Assembly (NCBI GenBank): GCA_002483605.1
Contig: DLIG01000020.1
Location: forward strand, 876-26,072
Source: Sulfurovum sp. UBA7648
Lineage (GTDB): Bacteria > Campylobacterota > Campylobacteria > Campylobacterales > Sulfurovaceae
DNA: 25,197 nucleotides
Direction: 5' to 3'
A program made the translations under genes and the position numbers. Numbering within the stretch: position 1 is the first letter of the stretch; each line of letters opens with the position of its first letter. Below, piece after piece: positions 1 to 8,388 of the stretch. The notes beneath the pieces were generated by a model that was not told where the DNA came from, did not search any database, and worked only from the letters and a program-made list of their open reading frames with translations.

Positions 1-2267
1 GTTTCAATGATCGAACCATCCGGTTTCGCCATCAAACCACGCATACCTGCAAGCTGCTTAATTTGGTTACGTCCTCCACGTGCTCCCGACACAGACATAA
101 TATAGATGGGATTCACCTTGCTTAGGTTATTCATCAGTGCATTTGTAACGTCTTCTGTAGTCTGATTCCAGATTTTTATAACATTTTCATATCTTTCTTC
201 ATCAGTCATCAAACCTCTTCTATACTTCTTTTCGTATTCCAAAACTTGCTTTTCCGCTTGTTCAAGAAGAGTCTTCTTTTCTTCGGGAACCGTAATATCA
301 CTTACTGAAATGGTAATAGCCCCCACCGTGGAGTACCTGAAGCCTTTTTGTTTAATTCCGTCCAAAACTTCAGCTGTTTTAGAATTCCCGTGTTTTCTGA
401 AGCAGCGGTAGATTATTTCTTCCAATGCTTTCTTGGTAACTGTTTTATCTACCTCAAGTTTGAATTTATCTTTTTCTCTGTCTACAAATCCTAAATCCTG
501 AGGAACATCTTCATTAAATATAAATCTTCCCACTGTGGACTCAACCAGTCTAGATTCATTGCCGACAGTTTTTCTAACCTTTACCCTTGCATGCAGATCA
601 ACATTCCTATTGAAATATGCCATCTTCAACTCATCATAATCCTTGAAAATCATTCCCTGACCTTTAGAATCATCAATTTCTAAAGTCATGTAGTAACTTC
701 CCAAAACCATGTCCTGTGTTGGAGTTGTAATCGGTCTTCCATCCTTTGGAGCAAGAATATTGTTTACGGACATCATCAAAAACCTTGATTCTGCCTGTGC
801 CTCCACTGACAAAGGAACGTGAACAGCCATCTGGTCTCCGTCAAAGTCTGCATTATATGCGGTACATACCAATGGATGAAGCTTAATAGCCTTTCCTTCA
901 ACAAGTACAGGCTCGAAAGACTGAATTCCAAGTCTGTGAAGGGTTGGAGCACGGTTTAGCATTACAGTGTGGTCCTTGATTATTTCATCCAATACATCCC
1001 ATACTGCAGTATCAACCTTTTCAACTTTTTTCTTTGCACTCTTAATGTTGTGGGCAGCTCCCGTTTCAACAAGCTTCTTCATAACAAAAGGCTTAAATAA
1101 TTCAAGCGCCATTTTCTTTGGAAGCCCGCACTGGTTAAACTTAAGTTCAGGTCCTACAACTATAACTGAACGGCCTGAATAGTCAACACGCTTTCCAAGA
1201 AGATTTTGTCTGAAACGTCCCTGTTTACCTTTAAGCATATCGGAAAGTGATTTTAAAGGTCTGTTTCCCGGACCTGTTACCGGCCTTCCGCGTCTTCCGT
1301 TATCTATTAAAGCATCAACCGCTTCCTGAAGCATTCTTTTTTCATTTCTTACAATGATCTCAGGAGCATCCAATTCAACCAGTCTTTTAAGTCTTTGGTT
1401 TCTGTTAATGACTCTTCTGTATAGGTCATTTACGTCAGAAACTGCAAATTTTCCGCCATCAAGGCTAACTAGAGGTCTAAGATCAGGCGGAAGAACCGGC
1501 AAATGAGTAAGCATCATCCACTCAGGGCGATTACCTGAATGCAAAAATGCTTCGATCACTTTTAGACGTTTTACGATCATTTTGCTTTTAGCTTCAGATT
1601 TTGTTGTAGAGATCTCTTCTTTTAGTTCTCTAAACATTGATACCAGATCAAGATCTGCTAATAACTCTTGGATCACTTGTCCGCCCATGCGTGCATCAAA
1701 TGCATCATTACCAAAACGCTGTGATATTTGCTGATATTGCTCTTCGTTTAGAACATCATATTTTGATAAAAGTTTTGAGCCGTCACTATCAAGAGCTGCT
1801 TCGCCAGGATCTTTAACTATATATGCTTCATAATAAAGTACTCTTTCCAGGTCTTTCATCTTTACGCCCAAAAGTGTTCCGATTCTGCTAGGCAACGAGC
1901 TTACATACCAAATATGTGCAACAGGCACTACAAGTTCGATATGACCCATACGTGAACGTCTGACTTTAGAGCTTGTTACTTCAACTCCGCATTTCTCACA
2001 TACTACGCCTTTATATCTCATCTTTTTATATTTGCCGCACAAACACTCATAATCTCTAATTGGGCCAAAGATTTTGGCACAAAAAAGTCCGTCTCTCTCC
2101 GGTTTAAGTGTACGATAGTTGATAGTTTCCGGTTTTTTTACTTCACCATAACTCCAAGACAAGATCTTTTCAGGGCTTGCTACTTTTAGTTGCAATGCTT
2201 CTATATCAAGGGGTTTTTCTTCGCTGCGCAAATCAATAGGTACTAAGTTTTCCAATACATTACTCAT
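1..2267 (-). CDS. rpoC: DNA-directed RNA polymerase beta' subunit, 5' part only, mosaic
   Basis: Beta' subunit of core RNA polymerase; it carries the active-site magnesium. I read 755 codons without a stop to the left edge, so the gene is truncated by the window (epsilon-type RpoC is about 1500 aa). The ATG at 2267 overlaps the end of rpoB by 8 nt and has GAGG 7 nt upstream. Zinc-binding cysteines are C75, C77, C90 and C93. The catalytic NADFDGDQ motif is at residues 472-479. Residues 1 to about 290 match Campylobacterota RpoC (for example GLFCAKIFGPIRDYECLCGK). From about residue 325 the diagnostic residues become Clostridia-like: GRPVTGPGNRPLKSLSDML where Campylobacter and Helicobacter have NAVKGANKRPLKSLSEII, then SVNNILAPKDGRPITTPTQD. 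Family identity is certain. Whether the two halves belong to one organism is doubtful. Confidence 0.95.
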   Translation of the reverse strand, partial: MSNVLENLVPIDLRSEEKPLDIEALQLKVASPEKILSWSYGEVKKPETINYRTLKPERDGLFCAKIFGPIRDYECLCGKYKKMRYKGVVCEKCGVEVTSSKVRRSRMGHIELVVPVAHIWYVSSLPSRIGTLLGVKMKDLERVLYYEAYIVKDPGEAALDSDGSKLLSKYDVLNEEQYQQISQRFGNDAFDARMGGQVIQELLADLDLVSMFRELKEEISTTKSEAKSKMIVKRLKVIEAFLHSGNRPEWMMLTHLPVLPPDLRPLVSLDGGKFAVSDVNDLYRRVINRNQRLKRLVELDAPEIIVRNEKRMLQEAVDALIDNGRRGRPVTGPGNRPLKSLSDMLKGKQGRFRQNLLGKRVDYSGRSVIVVGPELKFNQCGLPKKMALELFKPFVMKKLVETGAAHNIKSAKKKVEKVDTAVWDVLDEIIKDHTVMLNRAPTLHRLGIQSFEPVLVEGKAIKLHPLVCTAYNADFDGDQMAVHVPLSVEAQAESRFLMMSVNNILAPKDGRPITTPTQDMVLGSYYMTLEIDDSKGQGMIFKDYDELKMAYFNRNVDLHARVKVRKTVGNESRLVESTVGRFIFNEDVPQDLGFVDREKDKFKLEVDKTVTKKALEEIIYRCFRKHGNSKTAEVLDGIKQKGFRYSTVGAITISVSDITVPEEKKTLLEQAEKQVLEYEKKYRRGLMTDEERYENVIKIWNQTTEDVTNALMNNLSKVNPIYIMSVSGARGGRNQIKQLAGMRGLMAKPDGSIIE
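1295..1460 (-). other. Probable chimera junction inside rpoC
   Basis: Across this stretch (RpoC residues about 270-325) the protein changes from Campylobacterota-type (PEWMMLTHLPVLPPDLRPLV, LVELDAPEII) to Clostridia-type (ALIDNGRRGRPVTGPGN). The block NEKRMLQEAVDAL is almost invariant between phyla, which is where an assembler, or homologous recombination, could switch templates without breaking the frame. Left of the junction Lys AAG and Arg AGA/AGG look more frequent than on the right. The exact breakpoint cannot be placed by eye, and the comparison rests on remembered family sequences rather than an alignment. Confidence 0.75.
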
Positions 2268-5200
2268 TGTTAGCCTCTTCTTCTTTTTTATTTTCAAATA
2301 GTTCTGCATCAAGGCCCAAAGCTTGAAGCTCTTTAGTTAATACGAACATTGTTTCAGGTACCCCAGATTCCGGTACGCTTTCGCCCTTGGTTAAGGCACG
2401 ATATGCTCTAGCTCTTCCTTCAACATCATCTGATTTGATGGTCAACATCTCTTTTAGGATATGAGAAGCGCCATAAGCTTCTAGTGCCCATACCTCCATC
2501 TCTCCGAATCTTTGACCACCAAATAGAGCTTTACCTCCAACTGGTTGTTGAGTTACAAGAGAATATGGTCCAGTACTTCTGGCGTGTACTTTTTCATCAA
2601 CCAAGTGGTGGAGTTTGAGCATATACATATATCCTACGTTAACTCTTTCTATCATCTGTTCGCCGGTTTTTCCATCAAAAAGTATGGTTTTTCCATCTTC
2701 TTCCATTTTTGCTAATTCAAATAATTTAGCAAACTCTTCTTCATTTGTACCCTCAAATACAGGGGTGGCAAATTTAACACCGTTCGACCAATCCCTAGCG
2801 TATGTTAATAGTTCTTCATCAGATATTGAATGCAAGAACTCTTTTGCGTTCATAAGTTTTGCAACATCAGCTATTTGTATCATTTTTTCTCTAAGCTGCT
2901 CTATAAAATCTTGTTGTTTGCTCTCGAAGATCTCTTCTATCTGCTCACCGAGTTTTTTACCGATCAAGCCTAAATGCACTTCTAGTATTTGCCCGATATT
3001 CATACGAGACGGAACCCCTAGAGGATTAAGAATCATATCAACAGGTCTACCGTCGCTCATATACGGCATATCTATTTCTCTTACGATGTTTGAGACAATA
3101 CCTTTGTTTCCGTGTCGTCCTGCCATTTTGTCACCGACTTTTAGTTTTCTCTTAGTAGCAACATAAACTTTAACCAGCTTGGTAACACCGCTTGGCAAAA
3201 TATCGTCTTTTTCAAGAATTGACAATTTCTCTTCGTGTTCTATTTTTAGTCTTTTCTTTTGTTTCAAGAAATAATTTTTGAGTGCTTCGTACTCATTTTG
3301 TACATCAGAATCAAAAGACTGCACTACGCTTCTAAGGGCAAAACGATTAATATTCTTGATCGCATCTTCTGGTACATTACCGCCTGCTTGGTATGTTACA
3401 TCACCTACGGCTACATCTTTTGCAAGAGTTTGTTTTGATAAATAATGTGAAATTCTCAAAATCTCTTCACGGTCGATCATTAAAAGCTGATCATGATGCT
3501 CGTTATCCAAGATGGCTTTTTCTTCTTCGTAAGCTTTTATCGCACGGATATCTTTTTCATATCCTTTTTTGGTAAATACTTTTACATCAACAACAACGCC
3601 TTCCATTGAAGCTGGACAATATAGTGATTTATTTACCACATGCCCTGCTTTTTCTCCAAAAATCGCTCTAAGCAATCTTTCTTCAGGTGTTGGTCTTATC
3701 TCACCTTTTGGACTTACTTTACCAACCAAGATCATACCGGGCTTAACGTTTGTACCTATTTTTACAATACCGCTTTCATCAAGATGGCTAAGCTCATCTT
3801 CTCTGATATTAGGAATATCTCTAGTGATCTCCTCGATACCATGTTTTAATTCTCTTGCTTCTATCTCTTTTTCATAAATATGGACAGAAGTAAATGCATC
3901 TTCACGAATCAATTTTTCCGAGATTATGATCGCATCTTCGTAGTTATATCCATTCCAAGGCATAAATGCAAGCAATATATTCTTACCAAGTGCAAGTTCG
4001 CCTTGATCCATATTGGCACCATCTGCTATAACTTGGCCACGTGCCACTTTATCTCCCAATTTCACTATCGGTGCTTGAGTGAACGTAGTATTTTGGTTTG
4101 TTCTCATATTTTTTTCTAAAGGATAATGATCTATGAATATTTCATCTTCATCTTCTCCCATAATATAAATATTTTTGGAATCAACCTTTTCAACCACACC
4201 AGCTCTTCTTGCTTTTACTGCCTCCCAAGCATCTCTACTCATAACGCCTTCCATGCCCGTACCAACCATTGGCGCTTCTGAAGCAAGCAATGGCACTGCT
4301 TGACGTTGCATGTTTGAACCCATCAATGCACGGTTAGCGTCATCGTGCTCCAAGAACGGGATCAATGCTGCTGCTGAACCCGAGATCATCAATGGAGAAA
4401 TGTCGATCAAATCAACTTTGGATGCATCATTAAGTTCAATATTCCCATTAAGACGAGTCTCAATAAGATCTTCACTTATATATCCATTCTCATCTACTTT
4501 TGTTGATGCAGGAGCGATACACTTATCTTCTTCTTGCGTAGCCGTAATATATATGATCTCATCAGTTACTTGACGGTTTTTGACTATTTTATATGGAGAT
4601 TCTATAAAACCGAGCTCATTTACTTTGGCATAAGTAGCCAAAGTATTAATTAGACCGATATTTTGTCCCTCCGGTGTTTCGATCGGACAGATTCTGCCGT
4701 AATGCGTTGGGTGTACGTCACGAACTTCAAAACCTGCTCTCTCTTTAACTAGACCGCCTTCTCCAAGAGCCGAGAGTCTTCTTTTGTGAGTAACTTCGGA
4801 TAGAGGATTTGTTTGGTCCATAAATTGTGACAATTGTCCGCTGCTAAAAAATTCCAAAATAGTATTTGTGATCATTTTAGAATTTATAAGATCATGAGGC
4901 ATAAGCTCTTCAAGAGATCCTGAAATTGTAACCATTTTATCTCTGATAGCTTTTTGCATTTTGAGCAAACCGCTATGAAGTTCATTACCCAAAAGTTCAC
5001 CGATTGCTCTAATTCTTCTATTACCTAAATGGTCACGATCATCAATATGGCCTTGTCCATTTTTAACTTTAATAAGATATTTTACAGTATATATCAAATC
5101 TTCAGAAGTCAATACGGTAACATACTCAGGGATATCAAGGCCAAGTTTGTGATTCATTTTCATTCGGCCGACTTTGGTTAGATCATATCTCTCCGGGTCA

Positions 5201-6417
5201 AAGAATAGTTGATTCAAAAATGCCTTTGCCGCGTCAGGAGTAACCGGTTCACCTGGTCGCATTACTTTGTAAATACGAATAGCTGATAACACATTTTCAT
5301 CTTCAATTTCTTCTGTTTGTTTAAGCAATCTCAAACTCTCATTGTCTGCTATAAACGCACCGATAATTGAATTATCCGTACCTTCGGCGAGGTCATTTGC
5401 AATTTCAATTGACTCAATACCTTGGTCTATAATTTTTTTGAGTTTGTTTTCATCAAGCGGTGTTACTGCATCATAAAGAATTTCACCGCTTTCTTGATCA
5501 ATTACTGCTTTTGACAAATAGCGATCTAACAATATTTCCAGCGGATACTCTACCCATTCCAAGCCCTCTTCTGTCAAAGTTTGTGCTTTTTTCTTGGTAA
5601 GTCTTTTGCCCGCAGTTACTATAATATTACCGTTTAGATCTTTTACATCATAATCAGCTCTACCCATATAGTCATCTGGCTTAAATTTTGTCAAGAAGCG
5701 ATTATCTTTAAGCATAATGGTTTTAGTAGGATAGAAGAATTTGATAATGTCTTCTTTTGAATATCCTAATGCTCTAAAAAGAATTGTAATAGGCACTTTT
5801 CTTCTTTTGTTTATTCTAGCATACAAGATGTCTTTAGCATCATATTCAAAATAGAGCCATGAACCGCGGTCAGGTATGATTTGAGCTGAATAAAGAAGTT
5901 TATTTACTACGGTTGTGGCTTCTGCTTCTTTAAAGATTACGCCTGGGCTTCTGTGAAGCTGATTTACAATTACTCTTTCGACTCCATTTACGATAAATGA
6001 TGTTCTATCTGTCATAAGCGGAATATCTCTAACGAATACGGCTTGCTCTTTTATCTCTTTAGGATCAAGCTTTTCGCCTGTTTTTTCATCTCTATTCCAA
6101 ATTGTCAAAGCAATATTCATTTTCAAAGAAACGGAATAAGTCAAACCTCTTTCCATGCATTCTCTGACGGTATATTTTGGTTTTATAATTTCTGAATTTT
6201 TATAAGTTAGTGTAAGACGATTTTGAGTATCATGAATAGGAAAAGAGGCACGAAATACTCTTTCGATGATACTGTTTTTGCGATCTTTTTCATTCATCAT
6301 CAAAAAGTTTTCATAACTTTCTTGTTGTAGTTGAAGAAGATTTGGAATCTCTATTTCTCTGGGAGTTTTTGAAAAATCGACTCTGAGTCTATTTCCTGAA
6401 TGTAAAGAATTTAACAT
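2260..6417 (-). CDS. rpoB: DNA-directed RNA polymerase beta subunit
   Basis: Beta subunit of RNA polymerase, 1385 aa, full length for Campylobacterota. The ATG at 6417 has AAGG upstream. The rifampicin pocket reads GQLSQFMDQTNPLSEVTHKRR followed by LSALG, so the residues equivalent to E. coli D516, H526 and S531 are all wild type. Further conserved blocks are ERAGFEVRDVHPTHYGRICP, KVGDKMAGRHGNKG and the C-terminal GGQRFGEMEVWALEAYGA that contacts beta'. Unlike the C-terminal part of the rpoC read, this gene looks Campylobacterota-like throughout. It is separated from rplL by 171 nt holding an attenuator-like hairpin, and its end overlaps the rpoC start. The rpoB-rpoC fusion of Helicobacter and Wolinella is absent. 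Several antisense ORFs inside it are shadows. Confidence 0.98.
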   Translation of the reverse strand: MLNSLHSGNRLRVDFSKTPREIEIPNLLQLQQESYENFLMMNEKDRKNSIIERVFRASFPIHDTQNRLTLTYKNSEIIKPKYTVRECMERGLTYSVSLKMNIALTIWNRDEKTGEKLDPKEIKEQAVFVRDIPLMTDRTSFIVNGVERVIVNQLHRSPGVIFKEAEATTVVNKLLYSAQIIPDRGSWLYFEYDAKDILYARINKRRKVPITILFRALGYSKEDIIKFFYPTKTIMLKDNRFLTKFKPDDYMGRADYDVKDLNGNIIVTAGKRLTKKKAQTLTEEGLEWVEYPLEILLDRYLSKAVIDQESGEILYDAVTPLDENKLKKIIDQGIESIEIANDLAEGTDNSIIGAFIADNESLRLLKQTEEIEDENVLSAIRIYKVMRPGEPVTPDAAKAFLNQLFFDPERYDLTKVGRMKMNHKLGLDIPEYVTVLTSEDLIYTVKYLIKVKNGQGHIDDRDHLGNRRIRAIGELLGNELHSGLLKMQKAIRDKMVTISGSLEELMPHDLINSKMITNTILEFFSSGQLSQFMDQTNPLSEVTHKRRLSALGEGGLVKERAGFEVRDVHPTHYGRICPIETPEGQNIGLINTLATYAKVNELGFIESPYKIVKNRQVTDEIIYITATQEEDKCIAPASTKVDENGYISEDLIETRLNGNIELNDASKVDLIDISPLMISGSAAALIPFLEHDDANRALMGSNMQRQAVPLLASEAPMVGTGMEGVMSRDAWEAVKARRAGVVEKVDSKNIYIMGEDEDEIFIDHYPLEKNMRTNQNTTFTQAPIVKLGDKVARGQVIADGANMDQGELALGKNILLAFMPWNGYNYEDAIIISEKLIREDAFTSVHIYEKEIEARELKHGIEEITRDIPNIREDELSHLDESGIVKIGTNVKPGMILVGKVSPKGEIRPTPEERLLRAIFGEKAGHVVNKSLYCPASMEGVVVDVKVFTKKGYEKDIRAIKAYEEEKAILDNEHHDQLLMIDREEILRISHYLSKQTLAKDVAVGDVTYQAGGNVPEDAIKNINRFALRSVVQSFDSDVQNEYEALKNYFLKQKKRLKIEHEEKLSILEKDDILPSGVTKLVKVYVATKRKLKVGDKMAGRHGNKGIVSNIVREIDMPYMSDGRPVDMILNPLGVPSRMNIGQILEVHLGLIGKKLGEQIEEIFESKQQDFIEQLREKMIQIADVAKLMNAKEFLHSISDEELLTYARDWSNGVKFATPVFEGTNEEEFAKLFELAKMEEDGKTILFDGKTGEQMIERVNVGYMYMLKLHHLVDEKVHARSTGPYSLVTQQPVGGKALFGGQRFGEMEVWALEAYGASHILKEMLTIKSDDVEGRARAYRALTKGESVPESGVPETMFVLTKELQALGLDAELFENKKEEEANNE

Positions 6418-6539
6418 GGGCTAACCTTATGTTGTTTGTTATTGTGATTTGTTTGTTGCGTTTTTAAAGGACATACAAAAAAACTATTAGTAGGGTATGA
6501 AAATGTCTCCGAATAGTTTATCGCTATCTCCAAGATTTT

Positions 6540-6578
6540 AAAAAAGAATATATTAGAGAAAACCAAACGGTTTTCTCT
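6540..6578 (-). terminator. Attenuator-like hairpin between rplL and rpoB
   Basis: On the minus strand a perfect 10-bp stem (AGAGAAAACC / GGTTTTCTCT, plus-strand 6555-6564 with 6569-6578) closes a 4-nt loop. It is followed about 9 nt later by a run of six T (6540-6545). The distance between stem and T run is long for a full terminator, so partial termination is more likely. A partial terminator at the same place, between rplL and rpoB, is known in E. coli and lowers polymerase subunit synthesis relative to L7/L12. The structure is seen; the function is inferred. Confidence 0.6.
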
Positions 6579-6588
6579 GAAAAGCGAA

Positions 6589-6960
6589 TTATTTAAGTTC
6601 GCAAGAAGCGCCGGCTTCTTCAAGTTTTTTCTTGATATCTTCAGCTTCTGCTTTGCTTGCACCTTCTTTAAGTACTGTTGGTGCATTTTCAACTGCATCT
6701 TTAGCCTCTTTAAGACCAAGACCAGTTACTTCTCTTACTACTTTAATAGCATTGATTTTTTTCTCGCCGCCGTTAGTAAGAACAACATCAAATTCAGTTT
6801 TTTCTTCTGCTGCTTCTGCTGCTACTGCACCGCCGCCAGCAACTACTGTTGCTTGAGCTGATACACCAAATTTTTCTTCAAACTCTTTTACTAGTTCGCT
6901 TAACTCTAATACAGTCATATTTGATATAAATTCAATTACATCTTCTTTTGTGATTGCCAT
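6589..6960 (-). CDS. rplL: Ribosomal protein bL12 (L7/L12)
   Basis: Acidic stalk protein of the 50S subunit, present in multiple dimers on L10 and needed for recruiting translational GTPases. At 123 aa it has the usual length. The N-terminal dimerisation domain (about residues 1-35) is followed by an Ala/Gly-rich hinge (AGGGAVAAEAAEE). The C-terminal domain carries the factor-binding stretch VREVTGLGLKEAKDAVENAP. It follows rplJ by 58 nt in the same operon and precedes the attenuator hairpin. The Ala-rich hinge creates long shadow ORFs in other frames, which I ignored. Confidence 0.97.
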   Translation of the reverse strand: MAITKEDVIEFISNMTVLELSELVKEFEEKFGVSAQATVVAGGGAVAAEAAEEKTEFDVVLTNGGEKKINAIKVVREVTGLGLKEAKDAVENAPTVLKEGASKAEAEDIKKKLEEAGASCELK

Positions 6961-7018
6961 TTTAATTCCTTTCGTATGAATATTCTATTAACTAGGAGTT
7001 ATACTCTCCCAAGCACCA

Positions 7019-7504
7019 TTAAGCCTCTTCGGCTCTTTTTGCAGCCAATGCTTGAAGTCCGATAGCTATGCTTCTAGCCGGACCATTCCAAACATTAAGC
7101 AACATACCAAGAAGTTCTTCTCTGCCTGGAAGTTTAGCCATAGCTGTAATTGTTGCTACGTCTGCGACTTTTCCTTCTAGCAAACCAGATTTAACTGAAA
7201 ACTTCTCTTTATAAGCTGTTGCTGCTTTATCAGCGATTTTACAAGTAGCAAGCTGATCGCTTCCCCAGATTACTAAGTTTGTATTGACAAGCTCAAGCTC
7301 TTCTTGATCAGCATTTTTAAGTGCGATAGAAGCAAGAGTATTCTTGACAACTTTAACTTTAGCATCATTTTCTCTTGCATTTTTTCTGATAGCTTCAAGT
7401 TCATAAACGCTCATACCTTTATAGTCACAAACTATAATTGCGCTAGCATCTTTAAACTCGTTAGTTAATTCAGCAACAAGTTGTTGTTTTTCTGCTTTAG
7501 TCAT
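7019..7504 (-). CDS. rplJ: Ribosomal protein uL10
   Basis: Base of the ribosomal stalk; it binds 23S rRNA near the thiostrepton loop and carries L7/L12 dimers on its C-terminal helix. The reading frame is open to 7552, but I start at the ATG at 7504 (MTKAEKQQLV). That start has an AAAGGAG ribosome-binding site just upstream, and upstream codons have no family similarity. This gives 161 aa. Recognisable segments are DYKGMSVYELEAIR, KVVKNTLASIA and the C-terminal LNVWNGPARSIAIGLQALA. It is probably the autoregulator of its own mRNA through the leader upstream. Confidence 0.95.
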   Translation of the reverse strand: MTKAEKQQLVAELTNEFKDASAIIVCDYKGMSVYELEAIRKNARENDAKVKVVKNTLASIALKNADQEELELVNTNLVIWGSDQLATCKIADKAATAYKEKFSVKSGLLEGKVADVATITAMAKLPGREELLGMLLNVWNGPARSIAIGLQALAAKRAEEA

Positions 7505-7628
7505 CTTTTCTCCTTTCGACCTCATATAGGGTTTTTCCAAAGGAAATATCAAGAAAAATTTTTCTTGATTTTTATTAAGCTTTTGCCCCTATATTCTCAG
7601 ACCTAAGATAAACACTAAATAGTGCGTA
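7505..7628 (-). promoter_or_regulatory. Structured rplJ leader, candidate L10-binding mRNA element
   Basis: The 124-nt gap between rplA and rplJ folds on paper. An outer stem pairs ATATAGGG with CCCTATAT (plus-strand 7587-7594 with 7524-7531). It encloses a perfect 22-nt palindrome (7548-7569, half-site ATCAAGAAAAA). A further small hairpin, CACTA-TT-TAGTG, lies at 7614-7625. The outer stem is flanked by GGTCTGAG on one side and TGAGGTC on the other, which could form tandem G-A pairs of a kink-turn as in known L10 leaders. L10(L12)4 autoregulation at this position is established in E. coli. The assignment here is inferred from position and pairing. Confidence 0.55.
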
Positions 7629-8333
7629 TTATTTCATATCCATTAATTCAAGTGTATTAAGCTTCACTGATGGGCTCATAGTTAATGATACTGCTGCATT
7701 AGTGATGTATTTACCTTTAGCTGCAGCAGGTTTCGCTTTGTTGATAGTTTCAACAAATGCTACTAGGTTTTCTTTGATTTTTTGTTTATCAAAGCTAACT
7801 TTACCGATACCGGCATGAATGTTACCTTTTTTGTCAACTCTAAAGTTTACTTGACCGTTTTTGGCATTTTTAACTGCAGTTGCAACGTCCATAGTCACTG
7901 TACCTGTTTTAGGGTTTGGCATAAGACCTTTTGGCCCCAAAATTCTTGCAACTTTACCAAGCACACCCATCATATCAGGAGTTGAAATAACCATATCAAA
8001 GTTTATAACGCCGCTTTGAATTTGCTCGATCAGATCATCAGTACCAACGATATCAGCTCCGGCTGCTTTCGCTTCATCAGCTTTGATATCTTTTGCAAAT
8101 ACTGCAACACGTACTGTTTTACCTGTACCGTTTGGAAGTACTACTGAACCTCTGATCATTTGATCAGCATGTCTTGGGTCAACATTAAGGTTAAGCGCTA
8201 CTTCAACTGTCTCATCAAATTTAGCCGATTTTAGATCGCCCAAAAGTTCTACAGCCTCTTCTACGCTATATGCTTTTGTTTTATCAATTTTTGCTTGCAG
8301 ATTTTCTGCTCTTTTAGTTTGTTTCTTTGCCAT
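7629..8333 (-). CDS. rplA: Ribosomal protein uL1
   Basis: L1 stalk protein of the 50S subunit, involved in E-site tRNA release; in many bacteria it also represses the rplKA mRNA. The frame extends upstream to 8363, but the ATG at 8333 (MAKKQTKRAENLQ) has GGAG upstream and the family-typical N terminus, giving 234 aa. Signature blocks are DPRHADQMIRGSVVLPNGTG, LGPKGLMPNPKTGTV and the C-terminal NAAVSLTMSPSVKLNT. It follows rplK by 55 nt, as in nearly all bacteria. Confidence 0.96.
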   Translation of the reverse strand: MAKKQTKRAENLQAKIDKTKAYSVEEAVELLGDLKSAKFDETVEVALNLNVDPRHADQMIRGSVVLPNGTGKTVRVAVFAKDIKADEAKAAGADIVGTDDLIEQIQSGVINFDMVISTPDMMGVLGKVARILGPKGLMPNPKTGTVTMDVATAVKNAKNGQVNFRVDKKGNIHAGIGKVSFDKQKIKENLVAFVETINKAKPAAAKGKYITNAAVSLTMSPSVKLNTLELMDMK

Positions 8334-8388
8334 TATTTTTCTCCGCTTATTTTGCTCCCACAATCTTTTAAATCTCTGTGGTATAAGA

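Noticed and set aside
967..1182. 71-aa plus-strand ORF in the rpoC region
   Set aside because: It is antisense to clear rpoC coding sequence.
2615..4573. Long plus-strand ORFs inside rpoB (for example 2615-3166, 183 aa)
   Set aside because: They are antisense to an intact, highly conserved rpoB, have no family resemblance, and are Ser/Leu/Ile-rich as expected for complement of coding sequence.
4795..4860. Rifampicin-resistance substitutions in rpoB
   Set aside because: The residues of the rifampicin pocket (FMDQ, THKRR, LSALG) are those of sensitive enzymes.
6411..6719. 102-aa minus-strand ORF overlapping rplL and the rplL-rpoB spacer
   Set aside because: It starts inside rplL in another frame, crosses the attenuator hairpin and has no recognisable sequence.
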